This document shows positions 47,692 to 59,311 of a stretch of DNA of 64,000 nt, piece by piece (the stretch's first letter is position 1; each line of letters opens with the position of its first letter). Location: NCBI RefSeq assembly GCF_002575655.3, contig NC_053036.3, positions 154,418,627 through 154,482,626 of the forward strand, in the 5' to 3' direction. Both the position numbers and the translations under genes were made by a program. Below the pieces are notes generated by a model that worked only from the letters and a program-made list of their open reading frames with translations, was not told the origin of the DNA and made no database searches. The DNA is from Aegilops tauschii subsp. strangulata. Taxonomy: Eukaryota > Streptophyta > Magnoliopsida > Poales > Poaceae.

Positions 47692-48438
47692 ATGGCGGAT
47701 GCAAGGAACAAGTTCGCGCAACCGGATGAGGATACACCTTTTGGATGACACTTGAAGGAAGTCACTAAGTACCTGAACGTCGGAAGACCAAGCTTCACCG
47801 GAACCTACAACGCCACACTACCAGAAGAGGAGCGCTGGATGATTCAAGTTCAAGTTCCACGAAGGACGTTCATGCCAGTCACTGAGCCCATAGAGTTTTC
47901 CTTTGATGCACCAACCTGGAGTCTAGGAAAGAGCATGGCATCCAACATCACCATGGGACGCATTGGAGAAGTGTACCACAATGATCTCAAGGATACTATC
48001 TATCAGATTTGTGGGCGCCGAGACGAGCAATGGGAGATGATCAGCACCAGGAAGGATAGATCTATTGCAGCTTTCATTCAGGAGATAAACCAACGCATTC
48101 GTCGCCAGGAGAACCAGATGTGCGCAGACATGATAGAGCTGAAGAAGGCAAAGACAAGGATCATGGAACTGGAGGAAGAACTCAAGGCTACACGCGATGG
48201 ATATGAGGAGGAAATCGCAACATTGTTGGAGAAGAATGACGACCTGACAAAGAAGCTAGGAGTTTCATGGGAGACCCAGCACCAGGAGGAGATGATGATG
48301 ATTCTACTTGCCCGAAGAACTACATCATCATCGACGACACTGAATCGGACCCCAGTGATGATGATTGGGAGGATGAAGCCGGAGCAGATATTATGGAGTC
48401 TTCGACTGAGCAATTTTTCTAGTAGACCACCAAATTAG
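47692..48438 (+). pseudogene. extra ORF upstream of gag (ORF0-like) in Tekay element
   Basis: ATG 47692 starts MADARNKFAQPDEDTPFG, then an in-frame TGA (47746-47748, CGA or TGG changed) and a continuous frame from 47752 to 48438. It has a globular N-terminal half (YLNVGRPSFTGTYNATLPEE) and a long charged coiled coil (ELKKAKTRIMELEEELKATR near 48145-48260). The last ~40 codons look frameshifted. Rice RIRE3/RIRE8, also in this lineage, carry an ORF0 before gag, which I take as the counterpart. Function is unknown. It may be reached by splicing, as TTTTAG directly precedes the GATGG start context. Confidence 0.65.
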
Positions 48439-48621
48439 TAGTAGTACTCCACCATGTATATAGTATAGTCCAAGCACTTTGTAACGATAGTTAGATCGAT
48501 TGTATGCCTTGTTTGAATTGATTGGAGTGATATGATTGTGTTTGTCTCATGTGCATATGGGTAGTGTTTTCCCTCTAGACCTCATTCTATCCTATTTTCT
48601 CATCTTTTCTAAACCCATCAG

Positions 48622-51600
48622 ATGCCTCCGAGACGCGACACCGGATTTGTTTTCCCACCGGAGATCACTCAGTTGATTCAGCGGCAGAATGCCCTGATGC
48701 AAGCGCTAGTTCAGAACCAAGGCAACAACAACAACAACCCACCACCACCACCTGTTGATCACTTAGCCCATTTTCTTAGGCTGAATCCGCCGGTGTTCTC
48801 CAGTAGCACCGAGCCAATTGTGGCAGATGATTGGCTCCGCAAGGTTGGAAGGGAGCTGACCACTATAGGATGCACAGATGCGGAGAGAGTGCGTTTTGCC
48901 GCACATCAGCTTGATGGACCCGCATCATCATGGTGGGAGAATTACACAGCCACTCACCCCATTGACACCGTCACATGGGACCAGTTTCAGCAAGCTTTCC
49001 GTACTGCCCACGTTTCAGTAGGAGCTATGGCCATGAAGAAGCGTGAGTTCACAACTTACGCCAAGGAGGACGTACCGTTGGCCAGTACGTGGAGGATTTC
49101 AGTAAGTTAGCATGTTATGCCCCAGATGACGTTGCTACGGATGCAGCTAAGCAGGAGAAGTTTCTGGAAGGACTGAATGATGAGCTGAGCATGCAGTTGA
49201 TGGTGGCAACTTTTAACAACTACCAGGAGTTGGTAGATAGAGCTCTCATGATTGAAGGGAAGCAGCAGCAGATTGAGAGCCGTAAGAGGAAGTATGGACA
49301 AGGAAAGTACAGTACATGAGCTCACCAGAAGCCTCGTTTTACCCCGAACTCGGGAGGACATCTTCAGCATAACCATGGAGGTCACAATCACAACGGAGGG
49401 AGCTCGCACAATCATAGTGGCCCCAAGAATGGCAATGGGAATGGAGGAAGCAACGGACAGAACCGTACCAACCCATCAACCCCAGCCAAGAGGGATCTAA
49501 GCCACGTTACTTGTTTCAAGTGCCAGAAGACTAGACATTATGCAACTGAATGTCCGGAAGCTAAGAATGGAAATGGCAATGGAAGCTCGGGGAAGAAGCC
49601 GAACCCTTTCAATAGGGGACAGGTGAACCACGTTAATGTGGAGGAGGTTGAAGCACAGCCTGATGCAGTAATAGGTAAGTTTTTGGTTAAGTCATTTACT
49701 GCAATCGTTCTTTTTGATACTGGTGCATCACATTCATACATATCAAGGGGATTTGTGGATAAGTTTAAGTTTCCCACCAAAGTTCTTAGAACACCTATGT
49801 TAGTAACCTCGCCATGAGCAGAGTATATGGCAAGCCAAGGATGTTTTCAGATGCCATTGACCATAGGTATGCATGTTTTCCCCTCAGACCTAATAGTTTT
49901 GGAGTCGCAAGGTTTGCATGTGATTTTGGGAATGGATTGGCTATCGATGTATGGAGGAAACATCGATTGCGCCAGTAAGACGATTTTGCTTACTACCCCA
50001 GAAGGAAGAAGGATTAAGTATGTATCCCAGCATGTGCCGAAGAGGACTCAAGTGAATTCCTTATCAGGAGTTGTACAGGAGGAAGTGCCAGTGGTGAAGG
50101 ATTTCCCTGACGTATTTCCAGAGGAGTTGCCAGGCATGACACCGGATAGAGACATCGAGTTTTTGATTGAGCTTTTGCCAGGCACTGGGCCAATATCTAA
50201 GAGACCGTACAGGATGCCCGCTAAGGATTTGGAAGAAATTAAGAAGCAGATTAAGGAGTTACTGGATAAAGGATATATTCGCCCAAGTTCGTCACCTTGG
50301 GGATCACCCGTACTTCTAGTGGAGAAGAAAGATGGATCGTTGAGAATGGTTGTTGATTATCGTGGATTGAATGAAGTAACAATCAAGAACAAGTACCCAC
50401 TGTCGATGATCAATGATCTGTTTGACCGACTACAAGGAGCTAAAGTATTTTCCAAGATTGATTTGCGATTAGGATACCACCAGTTGAAGATTCGAGAGCA
50501 GGATATACCCAAGACAGCTTTTACCACAAGGTATGGGCTATATGAGTACACTGTTATGTCATTTGGCCTGACTAACGCACCCGCCTATTTCATGAACATG
50601 ATGAACAAAGTGTTTATGGATTTTTTGGATAAGTTCGTCGTAGTATTCATTGATCATATTCTGGTCTATTCGAAGAATGAAGAAGAGCATAAGGAGCATT
50701 TGCGTTTGGTACTTGGAAAGCTCGGAGAACATCAGTTATATGCCAAGTTCAGCAAGTGCGAGTTTTGGTTGAAGGAAGTTGGATTCCTTGGACATGTTAT
50801 ATCCGGAGAAGGAATAGCAGTAGATCCCACCAAGGTTAACACTGTGACAAATTGGGAGTCACCCACGACAGTTGGAGAAATCCGGAGTTTTCTGGGACTC
50901 GCAGGATATTACCGAAGATTCATCGAGAATTTCTCAAAGATTGCAAAGCCTATGACGGAGTTGTTGAAGAAGGACACCAAATTCAATTGGACTGAGGAAT
51001 GTGAGGCTAGTTTCCAGGAGTTGAAGAAACGTTTGGTTACAGTGCCAGTGTTGATTTTGCCAGATCAACGCAAGGATTATGAAGTATATTGTGACGCTTC
51101 TCGTCGAGGACTTGGAGCAGTGCTAATGCAGGAGGGAAGAGTTGTTTCATATGCCTCACTACTGCTTAAACCCCATGAGTTGAATTATGCTACACATGAT
51201 TTGGAGTTAGCAGTCGTAGTACATGCGTTGAAGACGTGGAGACATTTTCTCATCGGAAACAATTGTGAGGTGTACACGGATCACAAGAGTTTGAAGTACA
51301 TTTTCACGCAGAAGGAGTTGAATCTCAGGCAAAGGAGATGGTTGGAGCTCATTAAGGATTATGATATGAGATTGCATTATCACCCAGGGAAGGCTAACAT
51401 AGTAGCCGATGCATTGAGCCGCAAGAGCCATGTCAACACACTAATGACCGGAGAGTTACCCAAGGAGTTAGCAGAAGATCTTCGTGAACTATGTTTGGAA
51501 ATAGTTCTGAGAGGCTATGTAGTAGCATTGGAGATTCAGTCAACTTTGATGGATAAGATCACAGAAGCTCAGAAGACAGACAAGGAAATTGCCGGGATAA

Positions 51601-53021
51601 AGGAAAGGATGAGTAAAGGAAAAGCCAAGGGATTTCGTGAGGATGAGCACGATACCTTATGGTTTGAGGACCGCATTTATGTGCCCAATGATCCGGAGAT
51701 CAGGAAGTTGATCTTGCAAGAGGCCCATGATTTACCATATTCTATTCACCCAGGAAATACCAAGATGTACCTGGATTTAAGGGACAGTTTCTGATGGACC
51801 GGAATGAAGAAGGATATTGCAGAGTATGTAGCAGTTTGTGATGTATGTCAGAGAGTAAAGGCAGAGCATCAGAAGCCAGCAGGATTGCTACAACCATTAC
51901 CGATACCCGAATGGAAGTGGGATAAGCTAGGCATGGATTTTATCAAAGGATTTCCCAGGACTCGTTCAGGCTATGACTCAATATGGGTTGTAGTCGATCG
52001 TTTGACGAAGGTAGCTCATTTCATCCCAGTTAAGACCACTTATACAAGTGCTAAGTTGGCAAATATATACATGACCAGGATCGTATGTCTGCATGGAGTT
52101 CCGAGGACCATTGTATCAGATAGAGGAACGCAGTTTACTTCAAAGTTTTGGAATCAATTGCACGAAACTTTGGGGACCAGGCTAGAGTTCAGTACAACCT
52201 TTCATCCACAGACAGACGGACAGACCGAGAGAGTCAATCAGATTATGGAGGACATGCTGAGAGCTTGTGCGCTAGATTATGGATCTAGTTGGGACGGCAA
52301 TTTGCCATATGCAGAGTTCTCTTACAACAACAGTTATCAATCCAGTTTGAAGATGGCCCCTTTTGAAGCTCTGTACGGAAGGAGGTGTAGGACACCGTTG
52401 TTGTGGGACGAAGTTGGAGACCGCCAGTTGTTTGGACCAGATTTGATTAAAGATTCTGAACAAAAAGTGAAGTTGATTCGCGATAGGCTCAAGGTAGCCC
52501 AGTCCAGGCAGAAGAGTTATGCAGATTCTAAATGCAAGGAGACAGTTTACAAAGTCGGAGACAGAGTTTATCTTCGAGTATCACCACTTCGAGGAGTGAA
52601 GCTCTTTGGAGTTAAGGGAAAGTTAGCGCCATGTTTTGTAGGACCATACAAAGTTTTGGAGCGTATGGGTGAAGTTGCTTACAAGTTGGAATTGCCCGGA
52701 GGATTGTCGGGAGTTCATGATGTGTTCCATGTTTCTCAGCTGAAGAAGTGCCACGCAGAGATGGCTGAGATACCACTGAGAGATACAGTGCCATTGGAAG
52801 CGATTCAGTTGGATAGCGATTTGACCTATGAGGAGAAACCAGTCAAGATTCTCGAATATGCCAGCCAAGTCACCCGCGGCAAGGTTATCAAGTTTTGCAA
52901 AGTTCAGTGGAGTCACCATACCGAGGATGGAGCCACCTGGGAGCGAGAGGAAGATCTACGGAAGGACCACTCTCACCTATTTTCTTGCCAACCCGAATCT
53001 CAAGGGCGAGATTCATCTTAA
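48622..53021 (+). pseudogene. gag-pol polyprotein of Tekay element, broken
   Basis: Gag opens MPPRRDTGFVFPPEITQLIQ with the core WWENYTATHPIDTVTWDQF. A frameshift near 49080 moves to the frame used by the rest. Next come a zinc knuckle CFKCQKTRHYATEC (near 49512), protease LFDTGASHSYIS (near 49710), RT ([11 protein letters not shown], then FIDH at 50646-50657), RNase H ([23 protein letters not shown]), integrase (DVCQRVKAEHQKP, GMDFIKGFPRT, SDRGTQFTSKFW, QTDGQTERVNQ) and a chromodomain-like end (KVQWSHHTEDGATWEREEDL). Stops in frame: 49317, 49815 and 51792 (a TGG changed to TGA). The RT motif is FIDH where FIDD is expected. Confidence 0.93.
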
Positions 53022-53032
53022 GGGGGTAGGTT
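53019..53032 (+). other. polypurine tract of Tekay element
   Basis: AAGGGGGTAGG followed by TT, immediately before the 3' LTR start at 53033 and overlapping the pol stop region; the expected plus-strand priming site. Confidence 0.75.
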
Positions 53033-55826
53033 TGTAACATCCCAAATTTTCAATTTGGAATGTTATACATAGATCATTCTTGCCTGACATATTTTATTGC
53101 ATTTTGTTTTGCGATCCTAGAAATTCTAGGCAACTCAAGGACCCACAGAGAGAGTTGGGGATTTCATTATTTTCATATCTGGGTTTTCTCAAATTTTGAA
53201 AATAGGATCATTTGTTTTAATTATTTTCTCTCCAAAAATATTTAATATCAATTATATGAGAGGGGATAATATGACTTCTCCAAAAATAATGAAATATTTG
53301 AGGAAAAATATTAAAAACAAATACTTGATTTTATTTGGATTTTATTTGAAATAGGAAAAAAATATGCATTTTTCAAAATTGCATTTTAGGCCCAAATAAA
53401 TGTTCATCTTGTTCTAAATATTTTATTTAGATGGAGAAAATTTGTTTTGGCATTTTTAGAATTTTATTTATTTTTCTAGGATTTATTTAAATTTCGGCGA
53501 AATTGATTTTTTTTAAATATTTTTTTCTCGTCCGCGGACCGAACTGGGCCGAAGGCCCAGCCGGCCCATCTGCCTGCGCCTCCTCGCCCAAGCGTGGCCG
53601 AGCCGGACTCCCGCCGGAGTCCGGGTCAGCACCGCCGCCGCCGCCCGAGGGTGCCCCCTCCCCCAAGTCGGACACCCCCCGACCCCTTTAAGTACCCCGC
53701 CCACCGCCACCTCTTCCCCACCCCGAGCCGAGCCGCCCCGTCGCCGAACGCCACCGCCGTCGCCGTTCCGCCGCCGCCGCAGGGAGCCGCCGCCGCCCGC
53801 CCTCACCGCCGCCCCGCTGCCCGACGCCAACCCCGCCGGAGCCCGCCGCCGGAGCCGCCGCCGTCCCGCGCAGCCGGAATCCCGCCGGACCCGAGGTAGC
53901 CGCCGCCGCCGGTCTTTACCGGAAAACCGATCGGTTTTTTTATAAAACCCGCGGTTGTTTATATATATATATATATTGATCGGTTTAGTTTTTCCGGTTT
54001 ATTTATTTTGCGGATGTTCGTTCGTACGTTCGTTTTAACGAACGGTTTTCGCCCGATAGTTACAGACAACGAACGTTCGTTCGTTAGCCTGTTCGTCAGT
54101 TTTTCTTTTTCTCGGATTTTTCGCGATTATTTTCGATCGAGATTTCCGATGTGTTTTTCGTTTTAGTATAACTTTTCGTTCGTTTATCGGAATCAGACGA
54201 TTCAAGCGCCTAGAGTTTCGTCTCGAAACCCTCTTTCTGTTTAACCAACTTGAACAAGATTTTGGTACTGTAAAATTTGACTTAGGTCCAGATTAGTAAA
54301 CGAAGCTTGTTTCATTCGCCGTTTGAGTTTCGTTGCTTCGTTCGATTTGATTCTTTTTGCAAACCGGAGTTCTTAAGTTGAACTTTCTGGTTAGATCTCT
54401 TATTTTGAGTTTTATCCGTGCACCCTTGCTTGATTGCTTATGTATGTATTGTTTGTTTGCGATAGAGTACCCGGAGTGCGAAGCGTGCTACTACGAGTCT
54501 CTAGGTTTCACGGATCATCAGCAAGGCAAGTAACACTTTGATCATACCTCTTTACCACCCAGTTTTATTGCATTATATCAATCCTCAAACTATGGCATGA
54601 TTAGGATCTGATTAAAATGTGGGTTTTGGGAAGTAGTTGAGGTAGTACCTATTGCCCTGTTTATATCAAACCATTGGGAGTTACTTCTACGTTTGCTTAT
54701 ATTGCTATGCTATGCTCGTAGACGTGGATTGGGTTTGAGATTTTTCCATGACAGATGTGAGATTGTTAATTAATGGTTCAACTTAAGGTGGCTACTTTAA
54801 TTTACGTCTGGGTGGATTGAGGCACCTGGAGAACCCAGTGTTGCCTGTATTTTTGGATATCCCTGAGTACCCGTGTGATCATCCTATGGACCGCCACCCA
54901 GACTCAAAGGGATCATGAGATTATTCATACTAGAAACTTCCGTGTGCAGCCACAAGCTATTATGGGCTCTAGCATAGTTGAGTAGGTTACATGACCTCTT
55001 GAAGAGGTGGGCTAGCAGATGTAGGGGAAAGTAGGTGTAACTGTCCACCCGGAGTAAAGAGTATTGTTTCTGAAAGACTGTGTCTCGGTCATCCGTTTCT
55101 CAAACACCATGTACTACGAGAAATCAAGCGGAGGCGATCGAGTCTTTTGGGCAAAAGTGCGCAAACCTCTGCAGAGTGTACAATCTAATCATGGTTAGCC
55201 GTGTCCCCGGTTATGGACATCTTGAGTATCTAGTTCTTGGATTATCATGGGAATCTCATCATCATGTTACTTAATTTAATTTGATTGGTTAATCACGTTC
55301 TTAATTGGGATTGAGTTCGAGGTACCTTGTCATTGTTTAACAACCACCATGATAGTTAAATAAAATTTATTCCTTTGTGGTAGGGAAAATTGGCTTTTCG
55401 CAAAACTGTAACCATAGAGCTTTCCACCAGCCCAATATGCATGTAGTGATAGCATTATTCTGTTCATTACTCTCTATGTGTTACATTGCGAGCATATTCC
55501 ATGTGCTGACCCGTGTTCGGGCTGCAACGTATCATGTTGCAGACTTTTCCGACGACGAGTAAGGTGCCATAGGTCGTGGTCTTATACTCAGTGATGCCGT
55601 TGGAGTTGATGGACTCACTTTATCTTCCAAGCCTTCCGCTGTTATCGTTTTTAGATGGCTTTAAGCCGTATTTATTGTATTAAGTTCTCTTTTGAGATAT
55701 TTGATGTAATAAGTGTGTGATTGCTACTCTGTTATAAATCCTTCAAGTATTGTGCGTGTCAGCATTACCGATCCAGGGATGACACTGATGCACAGAGACT
55801 AGATTGTTTGAGGTCTGGTCGCTACA
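53033..55826 (+). mobile_element. 3' LTR of Tekay element
   Basis: TGTAACATCCCAAATTTTCA to ...GGTCTGGTCGCTACA, 2794 bases. Differences from the 5' LTR include a longer TA run near 53963 and an extra ~24 bases near 55465 (CATTACTCTCTATGTGTTAC). Confidence 0.93.
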
Positions 55827-56104
55827 AGCGCCGCCGGGAAGCCATGCTATGGGCGGCAAGATATCAGCAGGCGCTGCAACGGTAGCATTGTCGCAGCGTC
55901 CACTCCAGGACGCTCGAGGTGGGTGACCTCGTCCTAAGGCGGGTGCTCTCCAGGGAAGGGCTGCATAAGCTCTCACCCATGCGGGAGGGCCCTTTTAGGG
56001 TCGCCCACGTCTCCACGCCTAGTGCTGCGCGCCTGGAGACGCAGGACAGGGTACCCATCCAGAACGCCTGGAACATCCAGCACCTCCGGAAGTTCTACCC
56101 ATGA
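55827..56104 (+). pseudogene. C-terminal integrase end of Tat element B
   Basis: Resumes B's pol after the Tekay element: REAMLWAARYQQALQR, then VGDLVLRRVLSREGLHKLSP, EGPFRV and NAWNIQHLRKFYP with the natural stop at 56102-56104. A TAG near 55886 interrupts it. It aligns with A at 26520-26789. Confidence 0.9.
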
Positions 56105-56935
56105 AGAAAGGCCCAGCGCCTGTGAAGAAGGCCCCGTGCCTGTGAAGGTCTCCGCTCATGACACTCTCACGTAATTATGAGTGGGCCTATACACGCCTCG
56201 GAGTCTCAGGAGTGCCGCCCTCGGGCCTCTGGGGCTCCCTCCCACGTCCTAGTGGCAGCACTTAGCTCCGCGCTGGTGAGAAAACAAGAAGACTAGACTA
56301 GGTGCCGGACGCGGCTTTTCATTTGCTTTCCTTAGTTGGCTTGCCCCTCTTTAATCGAAATTTGCTTTCTGGTGTTCCTTGCCGATCTTGTTCCATCGAC
56401 TTCTGCCTCTGTTTCTGCCTTCGGTTCATTGTTTGACCTGTACCCTGTCTCGCGTCCCTCACGAGGGGGCTGGACAGGTGCCCTCGTGCCCTCGTGAGCG
56501 CCTTGTCTGTTTTTCGTGAGGCACCCTCGTTCGAGCCACAAGCTGGTGCACCTCTCTCAATCAGCGCCCCTCGGGTACCGCAATATGAGGTGTTGGGTCG
56601 TGGCCAGAGGCGCCTGCGACCAGGGCTCGGATCTCCTAACAAATTTTTGCAGTTCCTCCTCGCCAGGTACCGAGAAACGCGCGCCTCGTGAGGCAGAAAC
56701 TACTTCAAGCGCGTCAAGCTAAGTTATTCCTATGTGCCTATATAAAACATTGATATTGCAACGCGGCGCATGAACAATAAACACAGCATAACAACTTGGA
56801 AATCATAGTTTGTTGCACGCCCCCACGGGGCCCCATACTTGTCTCTCTCAATGCAGGAAGGAAAAGAAGAACGAAACAAAAGCGGCACGTGCCTTGCAGC
56901 AGTTCGCGACGAGGGATCCATGACGCCCCCTGGGC
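56105..56935 (+). other. 3' untranslated spacer of Tat element B
   Basis: Counterpart of 26790-27700 in A, starting with two copies of the GCCTGTGAAGAAGGCCC type. No conserved frame is seen on either strand. It separates the pol stop from the convergent antisense gene. Confidence 0.65.
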
Positions 56936-57727
56936 TCAGCCAGACCCCTCCTCGTGCTTCACCGGGGCACGATGATGAGACGACCCGCTACCGCCCTCGA
57001 AGCGGGCGCGGCGGCTGGTCATAGCCACCGCTGGTGGAGCTGTCGCCGGAGAAAGAGCCGCGTAGCTTGACGAGCTGTGGTCGGCGCCCAGAGCGGGTCC
57101 GCCATCGCCCTCATCGCGACCATCGCCATGACCGAGCACCTCGTCGCCATCGTTGTCCTCAGGGCAGCACCCGACACGGCGGCCATCTTCTCCGAACACC
57201 CTCATGAAGAGGGTCGCGTTGCCGTCGTACTCGAAGTGGAGGGTGCACTGCCTGCCCAGGCTACGCGCGCGGGCAAACGTCTGCCAGCCGCGGGCCAGGG
57301 CAGCATTGACTGTGACGGAGGCCTCGATCGCAACCCAGGAAGTTGTGCTACAGCAGCCGTCCGCCTGCAGCCAGAGCCCGGTTGGACCTGCGGCCGGCAG
57401 CTCGTCAGCGAAGAAGCACAGGAGCTGAAGCCAGTTGCCGGCAGGGTTCTCCGACCACACCACGAGCTGCGGTAGCACCTCTGCCAAGTGGAAGCACGGC
57501 CGGGGAGGCCGCGCGACCATGGCGCGCCTCCCTCCATCGACGGGGCTGCCTCGACATGGGTGGCTCCCACCATGCGAAGGGGCACCATCGCGGCGGCGAG
57601 GGCCCGCGGTGGGGGTCGCCGACTGTTTGCGAGGACGATCGCGTCCACGCTTGGGCGGCGGAGAGCCGGGCCCTTCCCGGCGAGCCTTCCCCTTCTCCAC
57701 GGCCGAAAACCTCTTTGTAGGCGCCAT
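56936..57727 (-). CDS. antisense AT-hook/B3-like DNA-binding protein in Tat element B
   Basis: Open frame of 263 codons opposite to gag-pol. I choose the ATG at 57727 (MAPTKRFSAVEKGKARREGP) because A has the same start and the TATA box lies about 85 bases upstream. Residues 26-34 (KRGRDRPRK) match an AT-hook with a weakened core (A has RRRGRPRK). Residues about 78-190 fit a B3 domain: a hydrophobic first strand (EVLPQLVV), FFADELPAAGPTGLWLQ, then RGWQTFARARSLGRQCTLHF, EYDG and RVFGEDGRR, the GW..F...L..G..L.F.YDG pattern of REM-type B3 proteins. An acidic tail and a Ser-rich end follow. Antisense extra ORFs before the 3' LTR are known in Tat elements. The B3 assignment is my reading by eye. 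The protein may bind DNA of host or element. Confidence 0.65.
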   Translation of the reverse strand: MAPTKRFSAVEKGKARREGPGSPPPKRGRDRPRKQSATPTAGPRRRDGAPSHGGSHPCRGSPVDGGRRAMVARPPRPCFHLAEVLPQLVVWSENPAGNWLQLLCFFADELPAAGPTGLWLQADGCCSTTSWVAIEASVTVNAALARGWQTFARARSLGRQCTLHFEYDGNATLFMRVFGEDGRRVGCCPEDNDGDEVLGHGDGRDEGDGGPALGADHSSSSYAALSPATAPPAVAMTSRRARFEGGSGSSHHRAPVKHEEGSG

Positions 57728-57811
57728 GGGAGTCGCTACTAGTAATGGAGCAAGGGAGAAGAACTGAGCGAAATGGGAGGAGATGGGCGACGTGGGCTCT
57801 GCCCCCTCCCC

Positions 57812-57818
57812 ATTTATA
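57812..57818 (-). promoter_or_regulatory. TATA box for the antisense gene (B)
   Basis: Minus strand CTATAAATGGGGAGGGGG upstream of a CTCC-rich leader; TATAAAT begins at 57818. The core and the distance to the ATG (85 bases) match the copy in A (80 bases). Confidence 0.62.
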
Positions 57819-58048
57819 GTAGGAGAAGGCCAACCGGCGATCCCCACGATCACAGGTAATGATGATATTTCTCTGCATGCGGCAAGGACTCGTCAGGTCG
57901 GGCAGTTGCCGAGGTGGAGACGCCCACGTCCAATCAATCGCCATGCGTCGACCAAGGCCGTAGGCTGTTGGGGCCCGCGGCGCTCCGCACTTGCCATTTG
58001 GCTTCGCCTCGAAGCCAAGTCCGAGCGCGCCTTGGGCCCGGGGGCTAC

Positions 58049-58940
58049 TGTCGGCGGTCTGGGAATGGGGGTCCCAGACTTGCCTACCTGCGGCCCACAG
58101 CATGGCTCCACCGGCGGCCTAGTATGGCCCATCTTCACCAGCACACACTCAAGACCCTCGCGACGGGCGAAGCCTCGCGAGGTGGGCAACACAAGACCTC
58201 CTCAGGGGCAGCCTCACCAAGCGGGCTCGCGAGGGGCGGAGAGATCAAGGCAAGGCGAACCTCGCGAGGTTCCAATGACGTAAGCCATGATGACCAAGAC
58301 CAGGCGGGCACCAGCGTGCACAGTGTCCTCGTTTCCTCTTTGGTGCTAAGGAGGCAAGCGCAGGCGAGGAGTACCGAGGCATCAAGTAAAGGTTTCCATA
58401 TCGGTGCAACGAGACCGAGACCAGCAGGACGGCAGGACGGAGGTCACCGTGGAGCCAAAGACGGCATCACCACCACAGCCTTTGGCAGGCGAAGACCACC
58501 TTTAGTCAGGATAGCTTGTACTAGTTGTCCCCCTTCAAATTGGCCGTTGTGGCATCCCTTCCCGCTCAATATTTGGGAAGGGGACCAGGCCTCTATAAAT
58601 AGGACTAGCCACCATAGTAGGGGGCAGCTCATCTTGGACTGGATCCACTCCATCCTCACACCCACCAAGCACAAGAACACCTCTCCTCAGGAGTTTGTTC
58701 TTCCCCTTGTACTGTTCATTCTCAGCCCAAGAGGCAATCCACCACACCACACTGGAGTAGGGTATTACACCACAACGGTGGCCCGAACCAGTATAAATCT
58801 CGTGTCTCTTGTGTTGCGGGTTCGTCGAGCTAGGCTTTGAGATCGCGGTGAGGCTGAGGACGTGATTAGGTAGGGGGAAATCTTCATGCACACCCCAGTG
58901 TTCGAACCTCAAGGGTTTTGCTAGAACCCGAAATCCGACA
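58049..58940 (+). mobile_element. 3' LTR of Tat element B
   Basis: TGTCGGCGGTCTGGGAATGG to ...GAACCCGAAATCCGACA, 892 bases, after the tract GGGCCCGGGGGCTAC. TATA box TATAAAT at 58594-58600. It is followed by the AAACC target duplication. Confidence 0.93.
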
Positions 58941-58945
58941 AAACC

Positions 58946-59300
58946 TATGGCCCCCGGGTCTATCTTCCAACATATTATTTTCCTATCAATTTACTATTTC
59001 TTCCGTTATTTATTTTGCAATCTTTACTTTCCAATCTATATCATAAAAATACCAAAAATATTTATCTTATTATCTCTATCAGATCTCACTTTTGCAAGTG
59101 GCCGTGAAGGGATTGACAACCCCTTTATCGCGTTGGTTGCAAGGTTATTATTTGTTTGTGTAGGTACAAGGCGACTTGCGTGTAACCTCCTATTGGATTG
59201 ATACCTTGGTTCTCAAAAACTGAGGGAAATACTTACGCTACTTTGCTGCATCACCCTTTCCTCTTCAAGGGAAAAACCAACGCATACTCAAGAGGTAGCA
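58946..59300 (+). mobile_element. 5' LTR of Sabrina-type element C, segment 3
   Basis: TATGGCCCCCGGGTCTATC... to ...CTCAAGAGGTAGCA completes the LTR broken at 10441 and 21194. It contains the conserved GGGATTGACAACCCCTTTAT stretch present in all Sabrina LTRs here. Confidence 0.92.
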
Positions 59301-59311
59301 AGAAGGATTTC

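Larger units (their letters stand above)
44800..55826 (+). mobile_element. Tekay-type chromovirus (Gypsy), 11 kb, complete structure
   Basis: Flanked by a perfect AGCGC duplication (44795-44799 and 55827-55831) in B's integrase. LTRs are 44800-47579 and 53033-55826. It has a tRNA-iMet primer site, an extra upstream ORF, gag with zinc knuckle, protease, RT, RNase H, integrase and a C-terminal chromodomain-like tail, then a purine tract. The LTR pair is similar, with few gaps. The coding region has one frameshift in gag and four premature stops, so the copy is not autonomous now. Confidence 0.95.
21195..58940 (+). mobile_element. Tat-lineage Gypsy element B with three internal insertions
   Basis: Flanked by AAACC at 21190-21194 and 58941-58945; joining the flanks restores the Sabrina LTR. 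Its own sequence is 21195-21214, 29655-34791, 44646-44799 and 55827-58940, about 9.2 kb in all once the insertions are removed. The first bases, TATCAGCGTTCTAGGAACAG, are the LTR start with three G-to-A changes (the usual start is TGTCGGCGTTCTGGGAACGG). Order: LTR, tRNA-Arg primer site, gag-protease-RT-RNase H-second RNase H-like-integrase, antisense B3-like gene, purine tract, LTR. All sense coding is broken. Confidence 0.9.
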
